64,000 nt of DNA from Limimaricola variabilis (GCF_014195545.1 NZ_JACIBX010000001.1:82463-146462), one strand, 5' to 3'; shown: positions 1-7,973, numbered from the stretch's first letter. The notes: a model not told the origin generated them from the letters alone. Numbers and translations: made by a program.

Positions 1-37
1 GCTGGCGGTTGGCCTCGATGTCGGTCCGGTCGGTCAT
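1..37 (-). CDS. Partial CDS, N-terminus only (MTDRTDIEANRQ)
   Basis: Only the first twelve codons of a leftward gene lie in the window. An ATG whose complement is at 35-37 opens a frame reading MTDRTDIEANRQ and running off the left edge. An AAGGA-like ribosome-binding site sits about ten bases upstream. The start is only 27 bases beyond the stop of the GST gene on the same strand, so the two probably share a transcript. Too little is visible to name a family. Confidence 0.45.
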   Translation of the reverse strand, partial: MTDRTDIEANRQ

Positions 38-64
38 GATGTGCGATCCTTGGAGCATTGGGTG

Positions 65-1012
65 TCAGGCGACGCTGCGGACGGCTTCGGTCGCCGGCAG
101 CACTTCGAAGCCGGCGCGGGGGAAGTGGACATGCACGCGGCCCACCAGCGGGTCCTTGCGCGCGATCACCACCTCCTGCGCATCGGCGGCCACGAGCAGG
201 CCCTCCACCGGCACGCGGGCGTTGTCGTCGGGCGTTACGGTGACCCGGCTGCCCTGCGCCAGTCCCGACGGGTCGTTGCAGCCGATGCCCGGCTCTGCAG
301 GTTCGGCGGCGCGGGCCGCCTCGATCGCCGCCTCGGGCGCGATCTCGACGCAGGTGCCATGGCCGATCGCCGCGACCCGGTCCAGCCAGGCGGTGACGCG
401 GTTTGAGAGGCCGAGCTGGGCGTCGATGGTGTCGGCGCCGCAATTGGCCCGCAGCAGCCAGAGCGTGTGGTGGCAGGTCAGGTCGGCGGCGCTGACGGCA
501 GAGCCGGTCAAATAGTCGCCATGCTCCGCGAGCATCGAATCAAGCCACTGCGCGAAGGCGGTCAGCTGCTGGACATAGGCGGGCAGCATCGGCGCCATGG
601 CGGGTTTCGAGATGTCGTAGCCGAGATAGTTCGTCTTCCGGTCCACGAGGAAGGCCTCGGGCAGATGCTCGCCGATGTGATGGACCAGCACGCCGATCGC
701 GGGCTTCCAGGTGGCGCGGTCCCACCACAGCGACAGCGCCTTGGCGATGCCTTCGCCGCGCGGGTAGAGCGTCGGTTCCGGCGCGATCCGCTCGAGCGCG
801 CGATAGACCATCTCGCTGTCGCAGTAGATGTCGGCGCCGATCTGCAGCACCGGCAGGCGCCGGTAGCCGCCGGTCAGCGCGTCCAGCAGGGGCCGGGGCG
901 GCACCGCCTCGACCTTGACCGAGCTCCATGTCAGCCCCTTGAGGCCCAGAGCGAGGCGGATCTTTTCGCAAAACGGCGACAGGTCGTAATGGTGCAGGAT
1001 GATGTCGGGCAT
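65..1012 (-). CDS. Glutathione S-transferase family protein
   Basis: A 315-residue protein that starts MPDIILHHYDLSPFCEKIRL, a thioredoxin-fold GST N-terminal domain (residues 1 to about 80) with an SPFCEK active-site loop. The all-alpha C-terminal domain follows, to about residue 235. The last ~60 residues form a beta-rich tail that is not part of the standard GST fold, so the protein is longer than a classical GST (about 200-220). Substrate unknown; such proteins conjugate or detoxify electrophiles in the cytoplasm. An upstream in-frame start would add ~95 low-complexity residues, so the MPDII start is preferred. It diverges from an SDR and aldehyde dehydrogenase pair and may act with them on a carbonyl compound. 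Confidence 0.85.
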   Translation of the reverse strand: MPDIILHHYDLSPFCEKIRLALGLKGLTWSSVKVEAVPPRPLLDALTGGYRRLPVLQIGADIYCDSEMVYRALERIAPEPTLYPRGEGIAKALSLWWDRATWKPAIGVLVHHIGEHLPEAFLVDRKTNYLGYDISKPAMAPMLPAYVQQLTAFAQWLDSMLAEHGDYLTGSAVSAADLTCHHTLWLLRANCGADTIDAQLGLSNRVTAWLDRVAAIGHGTCVEIAPEAAIEAARAAEPAEPGIGCNDPSGLAQGSRVTVTPDDNARVPVEGLLVAADAQEVVIARKDPLVGRVHVHFPRAGFEVLPATEAVRSVA

Positions 1013-1218
1013 GTCTCGGGTCTCCTCCGCGACCGCCGCTCCTCCCGGGGCCGCTCCCTGAGAGGGGACAATAGCAGGGCCTCGGGCCCGGCCGGTAAGA
1101 GCGTTTGGTGAGGGCGGGTATAGGAGAGTGGAATGGGTCGGGGGAGCGGGATCAGGTGGCATGCGAACCGGGTCTTCGACGTTGGGGCGTCCGATGGCCT
1201 GTTGCTGCAACGGGATGG

Positions 1219-1249
1219 CGCCTAGGGACCGTAACCCGGACCCTAGGCG
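1219..1249. promoter_or_regulatory. Inverted repeat CGCCTAGGG-N13-CCCTAGGCG, candidate operator
   Basis: Two perfect 9-base arms separated by 13 bases, midway between two divergent genes. There is no T-run on either side, so an operator is more likely than a terminator. The regulator is not encoded in view. Confidence 0.4.
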
Positions 1250-1344
1250 AAGACTGATGGTAAGAGGCTCATCGGTCGGTCGTTCTTTTGGAGCCAAGTC
1301 CAGTACCGAGCGCGACCATTGCCGGAGATCGGGGCTCGACGCGT

Positions 1345-1356
1345 CGGCTATAGCCG
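1345..1356. promoter_or_regulatory. Palindrome CGGCTATAGCCG
   Basis: A perfect 12-bp palindrome about 95 bases upstream of the SDR start codon. The position suits an operator for the SDR/aldehyde dehydrogenase unit. A single copy this short can occur by chance. Confidence 0.25.
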
Positions 1357-1451
1357 CAAGCTATGCCCGCCAGATGGCACCGATCTTTGCATCCGGGGGG
1401 GATTTGGGGCTTTCTGCCGCTCGACCGAGTGCGTTGAGTGGAGGCCGCGCG

Positions 1452-2249
1452 ATGGGTGAACGTCTGAAGGACAAGGTGGTGTTTGTCACCGGCGCAGGCT
1501 CGATCGGGCCGGGCTGGGGCAACGGCAAGGCGGCGGCGGTGGCCTTCGCCCGCGAGGGCGCGAAGGTGTTCGCGCTCGACCTGAACGAGGCGGCGGTCGC
1601 GGAGACCGCCGGCATCATCCGCGAGGAAGGCGGCACGGTCGAGACCGCCGTCTGCGACGTGTCCAAGGCCGATCAGGTCGAGGCGGCGGTGGCGCAGGCG
1701 ATGGAGGCCTTCGGGCGGATCGACGTGCTGCACAACAATGTCGGCATCATCGATCCCGGCAATCCCGAACAGCTCTCGGAAGAGCAATGGGACCGGCTGA
1801 TGGCGATCAACGTCAAGTCGATCTACCTGACCTGCCGCCACATCCTGCCGATCATGACCCGGCAGGGCGGCGGTTCGATCGTCAACATCTCTTCGATCGC
1901 CTCGACCCATAGCCTCGGCTACAGCTGCATCAGCTATTCGGCATCGAAGGGGGCGGTGAACGCCTTCTCGCGCGACATCGCGCTGAACTACGGGCCCAAG
2001 GGCATCCGCTGCAACACGATCCTGCCGGGCCTGATGAACACGCCGCTGATCCACAAGGGCAACGTCACCGAGGTCTACGGCTCGACCGAGGCGATGGTGA
2101 AGCAGCGCGACGCGCTGGTCCCGCTCGGCCATATGGGCGACGCCTGGGACGTGGCCTGGGCCTCGGTCTTCCTCGCCTCCGACGAGGCCAAGTTCATCAC
2201 CGGGATCGAGCTGGTGGTGGATGGCGGCATCACGCTGAAGGTCAAGTAG
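1452..2249 (+). CDS. SDR family NAD(P)-dependent oxidoreductase
   Basis: A 265-residue classical short-chain dehydrogenase/reductase. The N-terminal nucleotide motif is unusual: VTGAGSIGPGWGNGKA (about residues 12-27) instead of TGxxxGxG, with a short insertion. NNVG replaces NNAG, ISSIAS carries the catalytic serine region, and YSASK supplies the catalytic Tyr-Lys. The C-terminal VVDGGI is normal. It should oxidise an alcohol or reduce a carbonyl; substrate unknown. The ATG at 1452 is chosen because GGAGG precedes it and the family begins here; the frame stays open upstream without family similarity. An aldehyde dehydrogenase follows after 93 bases, suggesting a two-step alcohol-aldehyde-acid oxidation. 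Confidence 0.9.
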   Translation: MGERLKDKVVFVTGAGSIGPGWGNGKAAAVAFAREGAKVFALDLNEAAVAETAGIIREEGGTVETAVCDVSKADQVEAAVAQAMEAFGRIDVLHNNVGIIDPGNPEQLSEEQWDRLMAINVKSIYLTCRHILPIMTRQGGGSIVNISSIASTHSLGYSCISYSASKGAVNAFSRDIALNYGPKGIRCNTILPGLMNTPLIHKGNVTEVYGSTEAMVKQRDALVPLGHMGDAWDVAWASVFLASDEAKFITGIELVVDGGITLKVK

Positions 2250-2342
2250 GCCGACGATCCGAACCCGCCCCCCGGCACGCCCGGGGGGCGATCCGCAGTT
2301 ACCGGGCGCCCCAGCGCGCCATCCCGACGTCAGGAGGCAACC

Positions 2343-3803
2343 ATGTCCGACCAGGCCACCCGCGCGAATGCGAGCGCCACCGAGCTCGAGCGGCTCGACC
2401 ACTGGATCGGGGGCGCGTCGGCGCAGCCCGCCACGGGCGACTACATCGAGACGGTGAGCCCGATGACCGGCGCGGCCCATCTGCGGGTCGCGGCGGGCGA
2501 CGCGGGCGACGTGGCCCGCGCGGTCGCCGCCGCCGAAGCTGCGCGCGACGGCTGGCGCCGCTTCCCCGCGGCCGAGCGCGGGCGGCTGATGCTGGCGCTG
2601 GCGCAGAAGATGCGCGCCGAAAAGGAGCGCCTCGCCGAGATGGAGCGCGCCGATACCGGCAAGCCGATGGCCGGCGCGCTGGGCGAGATCGAGGGCTCGG
2701 CCCAGTATTTCGAATTCTACGGCTCGCTGGTCTACCTGCCCGTGGGCGACGTGCTCGACGTGGCGCCCGACCAACACGTCTTCACCCGGCGCGAGCCCTA
2801 TGGCGTGATCGGCGTGATCACCCCGTGGAACCTGCCGCTCAACCAGGCCGCGCGGGCGATCGCCCCGGCGCTGGTGGCCGGCAACACCATCGTCGCCAAG
2901 CCCTCCGAGATCACTTCCCGCACCACCATCGAGATGGCGCGCATGGCCAGCGAGGTCGGCTTTCCGGCGGGCGTCATCAACATCGTGCTCGGCACCGGCG
3001 AGGCGGTGGGCGAGGCGATCGTGCGGGCCGAAGCGGTGCGCAAGGTGGCCTTCACCGGCTCGGTCGGGGTTGGGCGCGCGATCGGTCGGATCGCCGCCGA
3101 ACGGATCATCCCGCTGACGCTGGAGCTGGGCGGCAAATCGGCGAACATCGTCTTCGAGGACGCCGATCTCGACCTCGCGGCGGCCGAGGCGGTCAAGGGT
3201 TTCACCCTCAATGCGGGCCAGGTCTGCTCGGCCGGCACGCGGCTTCTGGTGCAGCGCTCGATCTATGACCGGTTCATGGACAAGCTCGCCGCCGAGATCG
3301 CCAAGATCGTGCCGGGCGAAAATCTCGGCCCGCTGATCACCCCGGCGCAGTTCGAGCGGGTGAAGGGCTATTTCACCACTGCCGAGGAGGACGGCGCGCG
3401 GCTACTCGCCGGGGGCGGCATCGCCGAGGTCGCGGGGCAGGAGGGTGGCTTCTACGTGAAGCCCACGATCTATGCGGACGTGACCAACTCCATGCGCATC
3501 GCCCGCGAGGAGATCTTCGGCCCGGTCGGCGTGGCGATCGCCTTCGAGGACGAGGACGAGGCGGTGCGGATCGCCAACGACTCCGACTACGGCCTGATCG
3601 GCACGCTGTGGAGCCGCGACGTCAGCCGCGCGCTCAGGGTCGCCGACCGGATCGAGGCGGGGCAGATCTTCGTCAACGTCTGGAACACCATGTCGGTGCA
3701 GACCCCCTTCGGCGGCCACAAGAACTCGGGCTACGGGCGCGAGAAGGGGATCGAGGCGATCCACCACTACTCGCACCTCAAGACGGTGACGGTGAAGATC
3801 TGA
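2343..3803 (+). CDS. NAD(P)-dependent aldehyde dehydrogenase
   Basis: A 486-residue ALDH-superfamily enzyme that oxidises an aldehyde to the carboxylate in the cytoplasm. Visible motifs are ITPWNLPLNQ (cofactor/substrate channel), KPSE, FTGSVGVG (Rossmann), LELGGKSANIVF with general-base Glu near residue 261, and GQVCSAGTR with nucleophilic Cys near residue 295. EEIFGPV and FGGHKNSGYGREKG near the C-terminus complete a standard-length protein. AGGAGG lies five bases before the ATG. It follows the SDR gene on the same strand, so the two probably act in sequence on one substrate, which the sequence does not identify. Confidence 0.93.
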   Translation: MSDQATRANASATELERLDHWIGGASAQPATGDYIETVSPMTGAAHLRVAAGDAGDVARAVAAAEAARDGWRRFPAAERGRLMLALAQKMRAEKERLAEMERADTGKPMAGALGEIEGSAQYFEFYGSLVYLPVGDVLDVAPDQHVFTRREPYGVIGVITPWNLPLNQAARAIAPALVAGNTIVAKPSEITSRTTIEMARMASEVGFPAGVINIVLGTGEAVGEAIVRAEAVRKVAFTGSVGVGRAIGRIAAERIIPLTLELGGKSANIVFEDADLDLAAAEAVKGFTLNAGQVCSAGTRLLVQRSIYDRFMDKLAAEIAKIVPGENLGPLITPAQFERVKGYFTTAEEDGARLLAGGGIAEVAGQEGGFYVKPTIYADVTNSMRIAREEIFGPVGVAIAFEDEDEAVRIANDSDYGLIGTLWSRDVSRALRVADRIEAGQIFVNVWNTMSVQTPFGGHKNSGYGREKGIEAIHHYSHLKTVTVKI

Positions 3804-3811
3804 CGCCGCGG

Positions 3812-3846
3812 TCGGGCGGGCGGCGCTCCAAGACGCCGCCGCCCGA
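3812..3846 (+). terminator. Hairpin after the aldehyde dehydrogenase gene
   Basis: TCGGGCGGGCGGCG pairs with CGCCGCCGCCCGA, with one extra base in the left arm. It starts nine bases after the stop codon. No T-run follows, so termination by this hairpin alone is uncertain. Confidence 0.45.
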
Positions 3847-4178
3847 TCAAGGTGCCGGGCAATCCGGCCCCTCCCGACTTGACCGGATGGGGGGGAGCCA
3901 GCTCGGGGCCACGGGGCGATCCGAGTCCGTCACGGCTATCTCGAGCCCTGCAAAGAAGGCGGTCTTTCCTCGAAACCAGCCGTTTCGCGGATCAGGCAGC
4001 GCATCTACCTGACGCGCAAAGAAGCCTGACGGAACGTGTTCGGCTGCGTCGAGATGCTCTAAAACCCCAAGCGAAAGCGCGCGCCGAACCGCATGCTGTC
4101 GCCCGCCTGCTTCGGGCGGCAGCAGAAGCTGAGGCACCACGGCCTCCGGGAAATGTGGGGCCATTCATCCTCAAGCGA

Positions 4179-4200
4179 ACGGCCGCCCTCGGGCGGCCGT
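4179..4200 (-). terminator. GC-rich hairpin downstream of ohr
   Basis: ACGGCCGCCC, a TC loop and GGGCGGCCGT form perfect 10-base arms. It lies 22 bases beyond the ohr stop codon on the leftward strand. No U-run follows, so it may act as an mRNA 3' end stabiliser rather than a true intrinsic terminator. Confidence 0.45.
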
Positions 4201-4222
4201 CGGTGTCTCCGGATCGTCGGCG

Positions 4223-4654
4223 TCAGAGCACGAGGGTCGTGACCTCGATGTTGCCGTGGGTGGCGTGCGAGTAGGGGCAGATGCCGTGGCCCGCCTCGGC
4301 GACCTTCTCGGCCTCGGCGCGCTCGACGCCGGGCAGGCTCACCTCGAGCGTCACCACGAGGCCGAAGCCCTTGTCGGCGCGCGGGCCGATGCCGACCGTG
4401 GCGCGGACGGTGGCGTCGGCAGGCACGCGGGCGAGGCTCTTGTCCTGCGCGGTCGCGAAGCGGATCGCACCGAGATAGCAGGCGGCATAGCCGGCGGCGA
4501 AGAGCTGCTCGGGGTTGTTGCCGTCGCCGGAGCCGCCAAGTGCCTTGGGCGGGGCGAGCCGGAATTCCAGCATCCCGTCCTCGGTCTTCACCAGCCCCTC
4601 GCGGCCACCGCCGCTGGCGAGGGCGGCAACGCTGTATTTCGCTTCGATCGACAT
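4223..4654 (-). CDS. ohr: Organic hydroperoxide resistance protein (Ohr/OsmC family)
   Basis: A 143-residue Ohr peroxidase that reduces organic and lipid hydroperoxides with dihydrolipoyl-type thiols. Both reactive cysteines are present: Cys59 in AAGYAACYLGA (peroxidatic) and Cys126 in GHGICPYSHATHGN (resolving). The early arginine expected for catalysis is also there. Length is standard. An AGGAG site precedes the ATG. It is divergent from the MarR-type regulator gene at 4781, the usual ohr-ohrR arrangement, and the shared region carries two repeated operator-like sites. Expression should rise when OhrR is oxidised. Confidence 0.95.
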   Translation of the reverse strand: MSIEAKYSVAALASGGGREGLVKTEDGMLEFRLAPPKALGGSGDGNNPEQLFAAGYAACYLGAIRFATAQDKSLARVPADATVRATVGIGPRADKGFGLVVTLEVSLPGVERAEAEKVAEAGHGICPYSHATHGNIEVTTLVL

Positions 4655-4685
4655 GACATGCTCCTGATGAGTCGGGTGCGATTGT

Positions 4686-4697
4686 ATCGTGTGCGAT
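4686..4697. promoter_or_regulatory. Candidate OhrR operator 1 (ATCGTGTGCGAT)
   Basis: An ATCG-N4-CGAT palindrome in the ohr-ohrR divergent region, followed by GTA. A near-identical copy lies at 4742-4753 in the same orientation. MarR-family regulators bind short palindromes of this size, and this copy lies nearest ohr, about 32 bases from its start codon. Confidence 0.55.
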
Positions 4698-4741
4698 GTA
4701 TCTAGCCGGCGCCGCGCTGCCCTGCAAGAGATTGCGACAAG

Positions 4742-4753
4742 ATCGTGCGCGAT
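4742..4753. promoter_or_regulatory. Candidate OhrR operator 2 (ATCGTGCGCGAT)
   Basis: Second copy of the ATCG-N4-CGAT palindrome, 56 bases from the first and followed by ATATTT. It lies 27 bases before the ohrR start codon, suiting autoregulation. Confidence 0.55.
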
Positions 4754-4780
4754 ATATTTATGGCTCAAAGGAGGCCCGCC

Positions 4781-5203
4781 ATGTCCGACAACGCACTGCT
4801 CTGCCTCAGCCTCTATGCCGCCTCGCGGGCGATGACCCGGGTCTACCAGCCGCTGCTCGACGCGCTGGACCTGACCTATCCGCAATACGTGGTGCTGCTG
4901 TCGCTCTGGGCCGAGGACGACCAGCCGGTGGGCGCGATCGGCCGGCGGCTGATGCTCGAGACCAACACGCTGACGCCGCTGCTCAAGCGAATGGAGGCGG
5001 CGGGGCTGCTGCGCCGGACGCGCAGCGCCCGCGACGAGCGGCAGGTGATCGTCTCGCTGACAGAGGCGGGCAGGGAGATGGAGGCACGCGCCGCCCATGT
5101 GCCGGGTTGCATCGTCGCGGCGACCGGGCTGGACCAGGACGAGCTGCGCGATCTCGCCACCCGTGTCGCCGCCCTCAAGGATCGGCTGGCCGCGCAGGCG
5201 TGA
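4781..5203 (+). CDS. ohrR: MarR-family organic peroxide sensor/repressor OhrR
   Basis: A 140-residue winged-helix MarR protein. The N-terminal LCLSLYAASRAM segment places Cys8 where OhrR proteins carry their peroxide-sensing cysteine (LCFALY in known OhrR). The DNA-binding helix and wing fall at PVGAIGRRLMLETNTLTPLLKRME and RRTRSARDERQVIVSLTEAG. AAAGGAGG sits seven bases upstream of the ATG at 4781; an upstream in-frame ATG would add twelve residues without a ribosome-binding site. It should repress ohr and itself, releasing DNA on oxidation by organic hydroperoxides. Confidence 0.92.
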   Translation: MSDNALLCLSLYAASRAMTRVYQPLLDALDLTYPQYVVLLSLWAEDDQPVGAIGRRLMLETNTLTPLLKRMEAAGLLRRTRSARDERQVIVSLTEAGREMEARAAHVPGCIVAATGLDQDELRDLATRVAALKDRLAAQA

Positions 5204-5250
5204 CGGCGCGGGGCCGGTTCGGCCATCGCATGCGGGTCGCTCGCGGCATC

Positions 5251-5267
5251 GCTGTCATCTTGACAGC
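5251..5267. promoter_or_regulatory. Palindrome GCTGTCA-TCT-TGACAGC upstream of the chromate operon
   Basis: Perfect 7-base arms with a 3-base centre, about 105 bases upstream of the ChrB-like gene. It includes TTGACA, a sigma-70 -35 hexamer, so it could be an operator overlapping the promoter. No good -10 is obvious downstream. Confidence 0.4.
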
Positions 5268-5371
5268 TCCACGATCCGGCGCGCACCATGACGACATGGG
5301 GCCCGCGACCGCCCCACGAGGCGCCAGCCGAAGATCGCGTTCCATGCCACCCGTGTAACGGAGGAACGCAG

Positions 5372-6202
5372 ATGCCTGCGCCAAACGCGATATCACCGGA
5401 AAAGCTCGCCCGCCTGATCGGCACGCCGAAGACGCCGCTGTTGCTGGATGTCCGCTCCGACGAGGACCGTGCCGCCGATCCGCGCCTGCTTCCCGGCGCC
5501 CTTGCGGTCGGCGACCGCGCCCCGACAGCGCTTGCCGCCGAGCTGTCCGGCAGGCCCTCGATCGCCATCTGTCAGGCCGGCCACAAGCGCAGCCAGGGGG
5601 CGGCCGCGTGGCTGCGCGCCGAAGGCTGTCCGTCGGAATATCTCGAAGGCGGGTTCGAGGCGTGGCGCGAGGCCGGCCTGCCGCTGGTCGACACGAGGCA
5701 TCTGCCGCCGCGCGACGGGCAGGGCCGGACCGTCTGGGTCACGCGCGCCCGGCCCAAGATCGACCGCGTCGCCTGTCCCTGGCTGATCCGCCGCTTCGTC
5801 GACCCCCGCGCGGTGTTCCTGTTCGTCGCCCCGGCCGAGGTCGAGGGCGTGGCCGAGCGATACGGCGCGGCGCCCTTCGACGTGGAGAACGTGTTCTGGA
5901 GCCATCGGGACGCGCACTGCACCTTTGACGTCATGCTGTCGGAGTTCGGCCTGTCGCTGCCCGCGCTCAAGCGGCTCGCCGTGATCGTGCGCGGCGCCGA
6001 CACCGCGCGGCTCGACCTCGCGCCCGAGGCGGCGGGCCTGCTGGCCGCCTCGCTCGGCCTGTCGCGCATGCATGCCGACGATCTCGAGCAGCTCGACGCC
6101 GGGATGCTGCTCTACGACGCCTTCTACCGCTGGGCCCGGGACGCCACCGACGAGACCCATAACTGGCCCACCAACAAGCCCGGACCGCACGGCCCGCAAT
6201 GA
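5372..6202 (+). CDS. Chromate resistance protein: rhodanese domain fused to ChrB C-terminal domain
   Basis: A 276-residue two-domain protein. Residues ~8-105 form a rhodanese-like domain with the loop CQAGHKRSQG carrying the candidate sulfur-accepting cysteine. Residues ~120-270 match the ChrB C-terminal domain (WVTRARPKIDRVACPWLIRRFVD near its start). ChrB-type proteins accompany ChrA and serve as chromate-responsive regulator or accessory; the usual DNA-binding N-terminus is replaced here by rhodanese, so a redox or sulfur role is possible. GGAGG precedes the ATG at 5372; an upstream ATG at 5288 lacks domain similarity. The stop overlaps chrA by four bases. Confidence 0.87.
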   Translation: MPAPNAISPEKLARLIGTPKTPLLLDVRSDEDRAADPRLLPGALAVGDRAPTALAAELSGRPSIAICQAGHKRSQGAAAWLRAEGCPSEYLEGGFEAWREAGLPLVDTRHLPPRDGQGRTVWVTRARPKIDRVACPWLIRRFVDPRAVFLFVAPAEVEGVAERYGAAPFDVENVFWSHRDAHCTFDVMLSEFGLSLPALKRLAVIVRGADTARLDLAPEAAGLLAASLGLSRMHADDLEQLDAGMLLYDAFYRWARDATDETHNWPTNKPGPHGPQ

Positions 6203-7569
6203 GACAGGATCGCCCTTACCCCAGCCTCGCCGAGGCGACGCGCATCTGGGCCCGGATCGGCCTGCTGAGTTTCGGCGGACCGGCCGGTCAGATCGCGCTG
6301 ATGCACCGCATCCTAGTCGAGGAGCAGAAATGGCTGGGCGAGCGACGCTTCCTGCACGCGCTCAACTACTGCATGCTGCTGCCGGGGCCCGAGGCGATGC
6401 AGCTCGCCGTCTATATCGGCTGGCTGATGCACCGCACCATCGGCGGGCTGATCGCGGGGCTGCTCTTCGTGCTGCCCGGCGTCGCGGCGATCATGACGCT
6501 GAGCTGGATCTACGCGCTCTACGGCAATGTCGGGCCGGTCGAGGCGCTGTTCTTCGGGCTCAAGGCGGCGGTTCTGGCCATCGTCGTGCAGGCGGTGGTC
6601 CGGATCGGGTCCCGCGCGTTGAAGAACGGTGCGATGCTGGCGGTCGCCGTGGCCTCCTTCGTGGCGATCTTCGTCTTCGCCGTGCCGTTTCCGCTGATCG
6701 TGCTCACCGCCGGGCTGATCGGCTTTCTCGGCGCGCGTGCGGGGCTGCCGGCCTTCCAGGATGGCGGCGGGCACGGCAAGGTGGGCGCCGTGCAGGTCGA
6801 CGACGCCGAGACGCTGCTGGGCGAGGAGACGCCGGAGCATACCCGCGTCAACCGCGCCTGGGCGCTGCGCGTCTCCTCGGTTCTGCTCCTGCTCTGGTTG
6901 ACGCCGGTCGCACTCCTCTTTCTCCTGTCCGGCCCGGCCGATGTCTTCGCGCAGATCGCCGGGTTCTTCAGCGTCATGGCGGTGGTGACCTTCGGCGGCG
7001 CCTATGCGGTGCTGGCCTATGTCGCGCAGGAGGCGGTGCAGAATTTCGGCTGGCTCGCGCCCGGCGAGATGCTCGACGGGCTGGGCATGGCCGAGACCAC
7101 GCCGGGGCCGCTGATCATGGTGACGCAGTTCGTGGGCTTCATGGGCGCCTATCGCGACGCCGGGGGCCTGCCGCCGCTGCTGGCGGGCACGCTGGGCGGG
7201 CTGCTGACCACATGGGTGACCTTCATGCCCTGCTACCTGTGGATCTTCCTCGGCGCCCCCTTCATCGAGCGCATGCGTGGCAACAAGGTGCTGGGCGCCG
7301 CCCTGACCGCGATCACCGCCGCCGTGGTGGGGGTGATCCTGAACCTCGCGATCTGGTTCGGGATGCACGTGATCTTCGAGGATGTCAGACCCGTCACGGG
7401 CATGGGCGTCGACATGGAACTGCCGGTGCCCGCTTCGGTCGACCTCGCGGCGCTGGCCCTGGTGGTGCTGGCCGCCATCGCCGTGTTTCGCCTCCGCCTC
7501 GGCCCGGTCACGGTGCTGGCCGCATGCGCGGCGGCGGGCATGGTGATCGGGGCCGTGGGCTGGGCCTAG
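6199..7569 (+). CDS. chrA: Chromate efflux transporter ChrA
   Basis: A 456-residue inner-membrane protein of the CHR family that exports chromate by proton-coupled antiport. Two CHR domains are visible: residues ~8-190, with FGGPAGQIALMHR and LLPGPEAMQLAVYIGW, and residues ~250-450, with FGGAYAVLAYV and TTPGPLIMVTQFVGF. These are the paired FGGP/FGGA and PGP motifs of long-chain ChrA. About ten hydrophobic helices are present. The ATG overlaps the preceding TGA (ATGA), so translation is coupled to the rhodanese-ChrB gene. Confidence 0.95.
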   Translation: MRQDRPYPSLAEATRIWARIGLLSFGGPAGQIALMHRILVEEQKWLGERRFLHALNYCMLLPGPEAMQLAVYIGWLMHRTIGGLIAGLLFVLPGVAAIMTLSWIYALYGNVGPVEALFFGLKAAVLAIVVQAVVRIGSRALKNGAMLAVAVASFVAIFVFAVPFPLIVLTAGLIGFLGARAGLPAFQDGGGHGKVGAVQVDDAETLLGEETPEHTRVNRAWALRVSSVLLLLWLTPVALLFLLSGPADVFAQIAGFFSVMAVVTFGGAYAVLAYVAQEAVQNFGWLAPGEMLDGLGMAETTPGPLIMVTQFVGFMGAYRDAGGLPPLLAGTLGGLLTTWVTFMPCYLWIFLGAPFIERMRGNKVLGAALTAITAAVVGVILNLAIWFGMHVIFEDVRPVTGMGVDMELPVPASVDLAALALVVLAAIAVFRLRLGPVTVLAACAAAGMVIGAVGWA

Positions 7570-7973
7570 GCGCCGGGCAGGGCGCCGGCACCCCGCCTTC
7601 ACTTGCCCGGCGCTTCGGCCGACGATCTGGCGATAGAGCGCTGGGTCGGTGTCGGCCTCGGGGCCGAAGAGGAGCACCCGCGCCGCCGCATCCGGCGGGC
7701 GCACGCGATCCTGACTGCGCCTCTCGTTTCTGGGTCGGCTGCGCCCCGTGCGAATTGACGCCGGGTGTCACCGACCTGCCGCAGCGCGCCTGGACGGGCT
7801 GTCCGCCGGTCGGCGCCTTTCCCGTGGCAGAAATGTCATTGGATCAGCGTGCGAAACGGTACCGCGCCGGCCACGCCACAGAAATGCCCGACTTCATGAG
7901 GAAAAGTTAACAGGGGAACGGCTCGATCCGCCGCGGCGGTGGGGCGACATGACGGGATACGAGGGAACGAGAT
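7570..7973. other. Intergenic region, 404 bp
   Basis: Separates chrA from the sensor gene at 7974. Two GGCGCC blocks at 7569-7574 and 7581-7586 can pair just after the chrA stop as a weak hairpin. On the reverse strand, about 7590-7704, a short frame reads ARVLLFGPEADTDPALYRQIV, which looks protein-like but is not recognised and runs into chrA antisense; it may be gene debris. The 150 bases before 7974 are less GC-rich and should hold the promoter of the c-di-GMP genes. Confidence 0.5.

Larger units (their letters stand above)
1013..1451. other. Divergent intergenic region, 439 bp
   Basis: Non-coding region between the leftward GST gene and the rightward SDR gene. No open frame here has convincing coding character. 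It holds a 9-bp-arm inverted repeat at 1219-1249 and a perfect 12-bp palindrome CGGCTATAGCCG at 1345-1356, both plausible regulator sites for the divergent promoters. A GGAGG ribosome-binding site lies just before the SDR start. Confidence 0.7.
3804..4222. other. Intergenic region, 419 bp, no gene recognised
   Basis: Lies between the aldehyde dehydrogenase and the leftward ohr gene. It has a terminator-like hairpin at 3812-3846 and a 22-bp near-perfect hairpin at 4179-4200. The middle is somewhat less GC-rich than the flanking genes. A 105-codon leftward frame (3847-4164) matches nothing I know and has no clear ribosome-binding site. Confidence 0.6.

Noticed and set aside
3847-4164. 105-codon reverse frame in the aldehyde dehydrogenase-ohr spacer
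   Set aside because: No ribosome-binding site, no recognised motif, and it overlaps other equally open frames.
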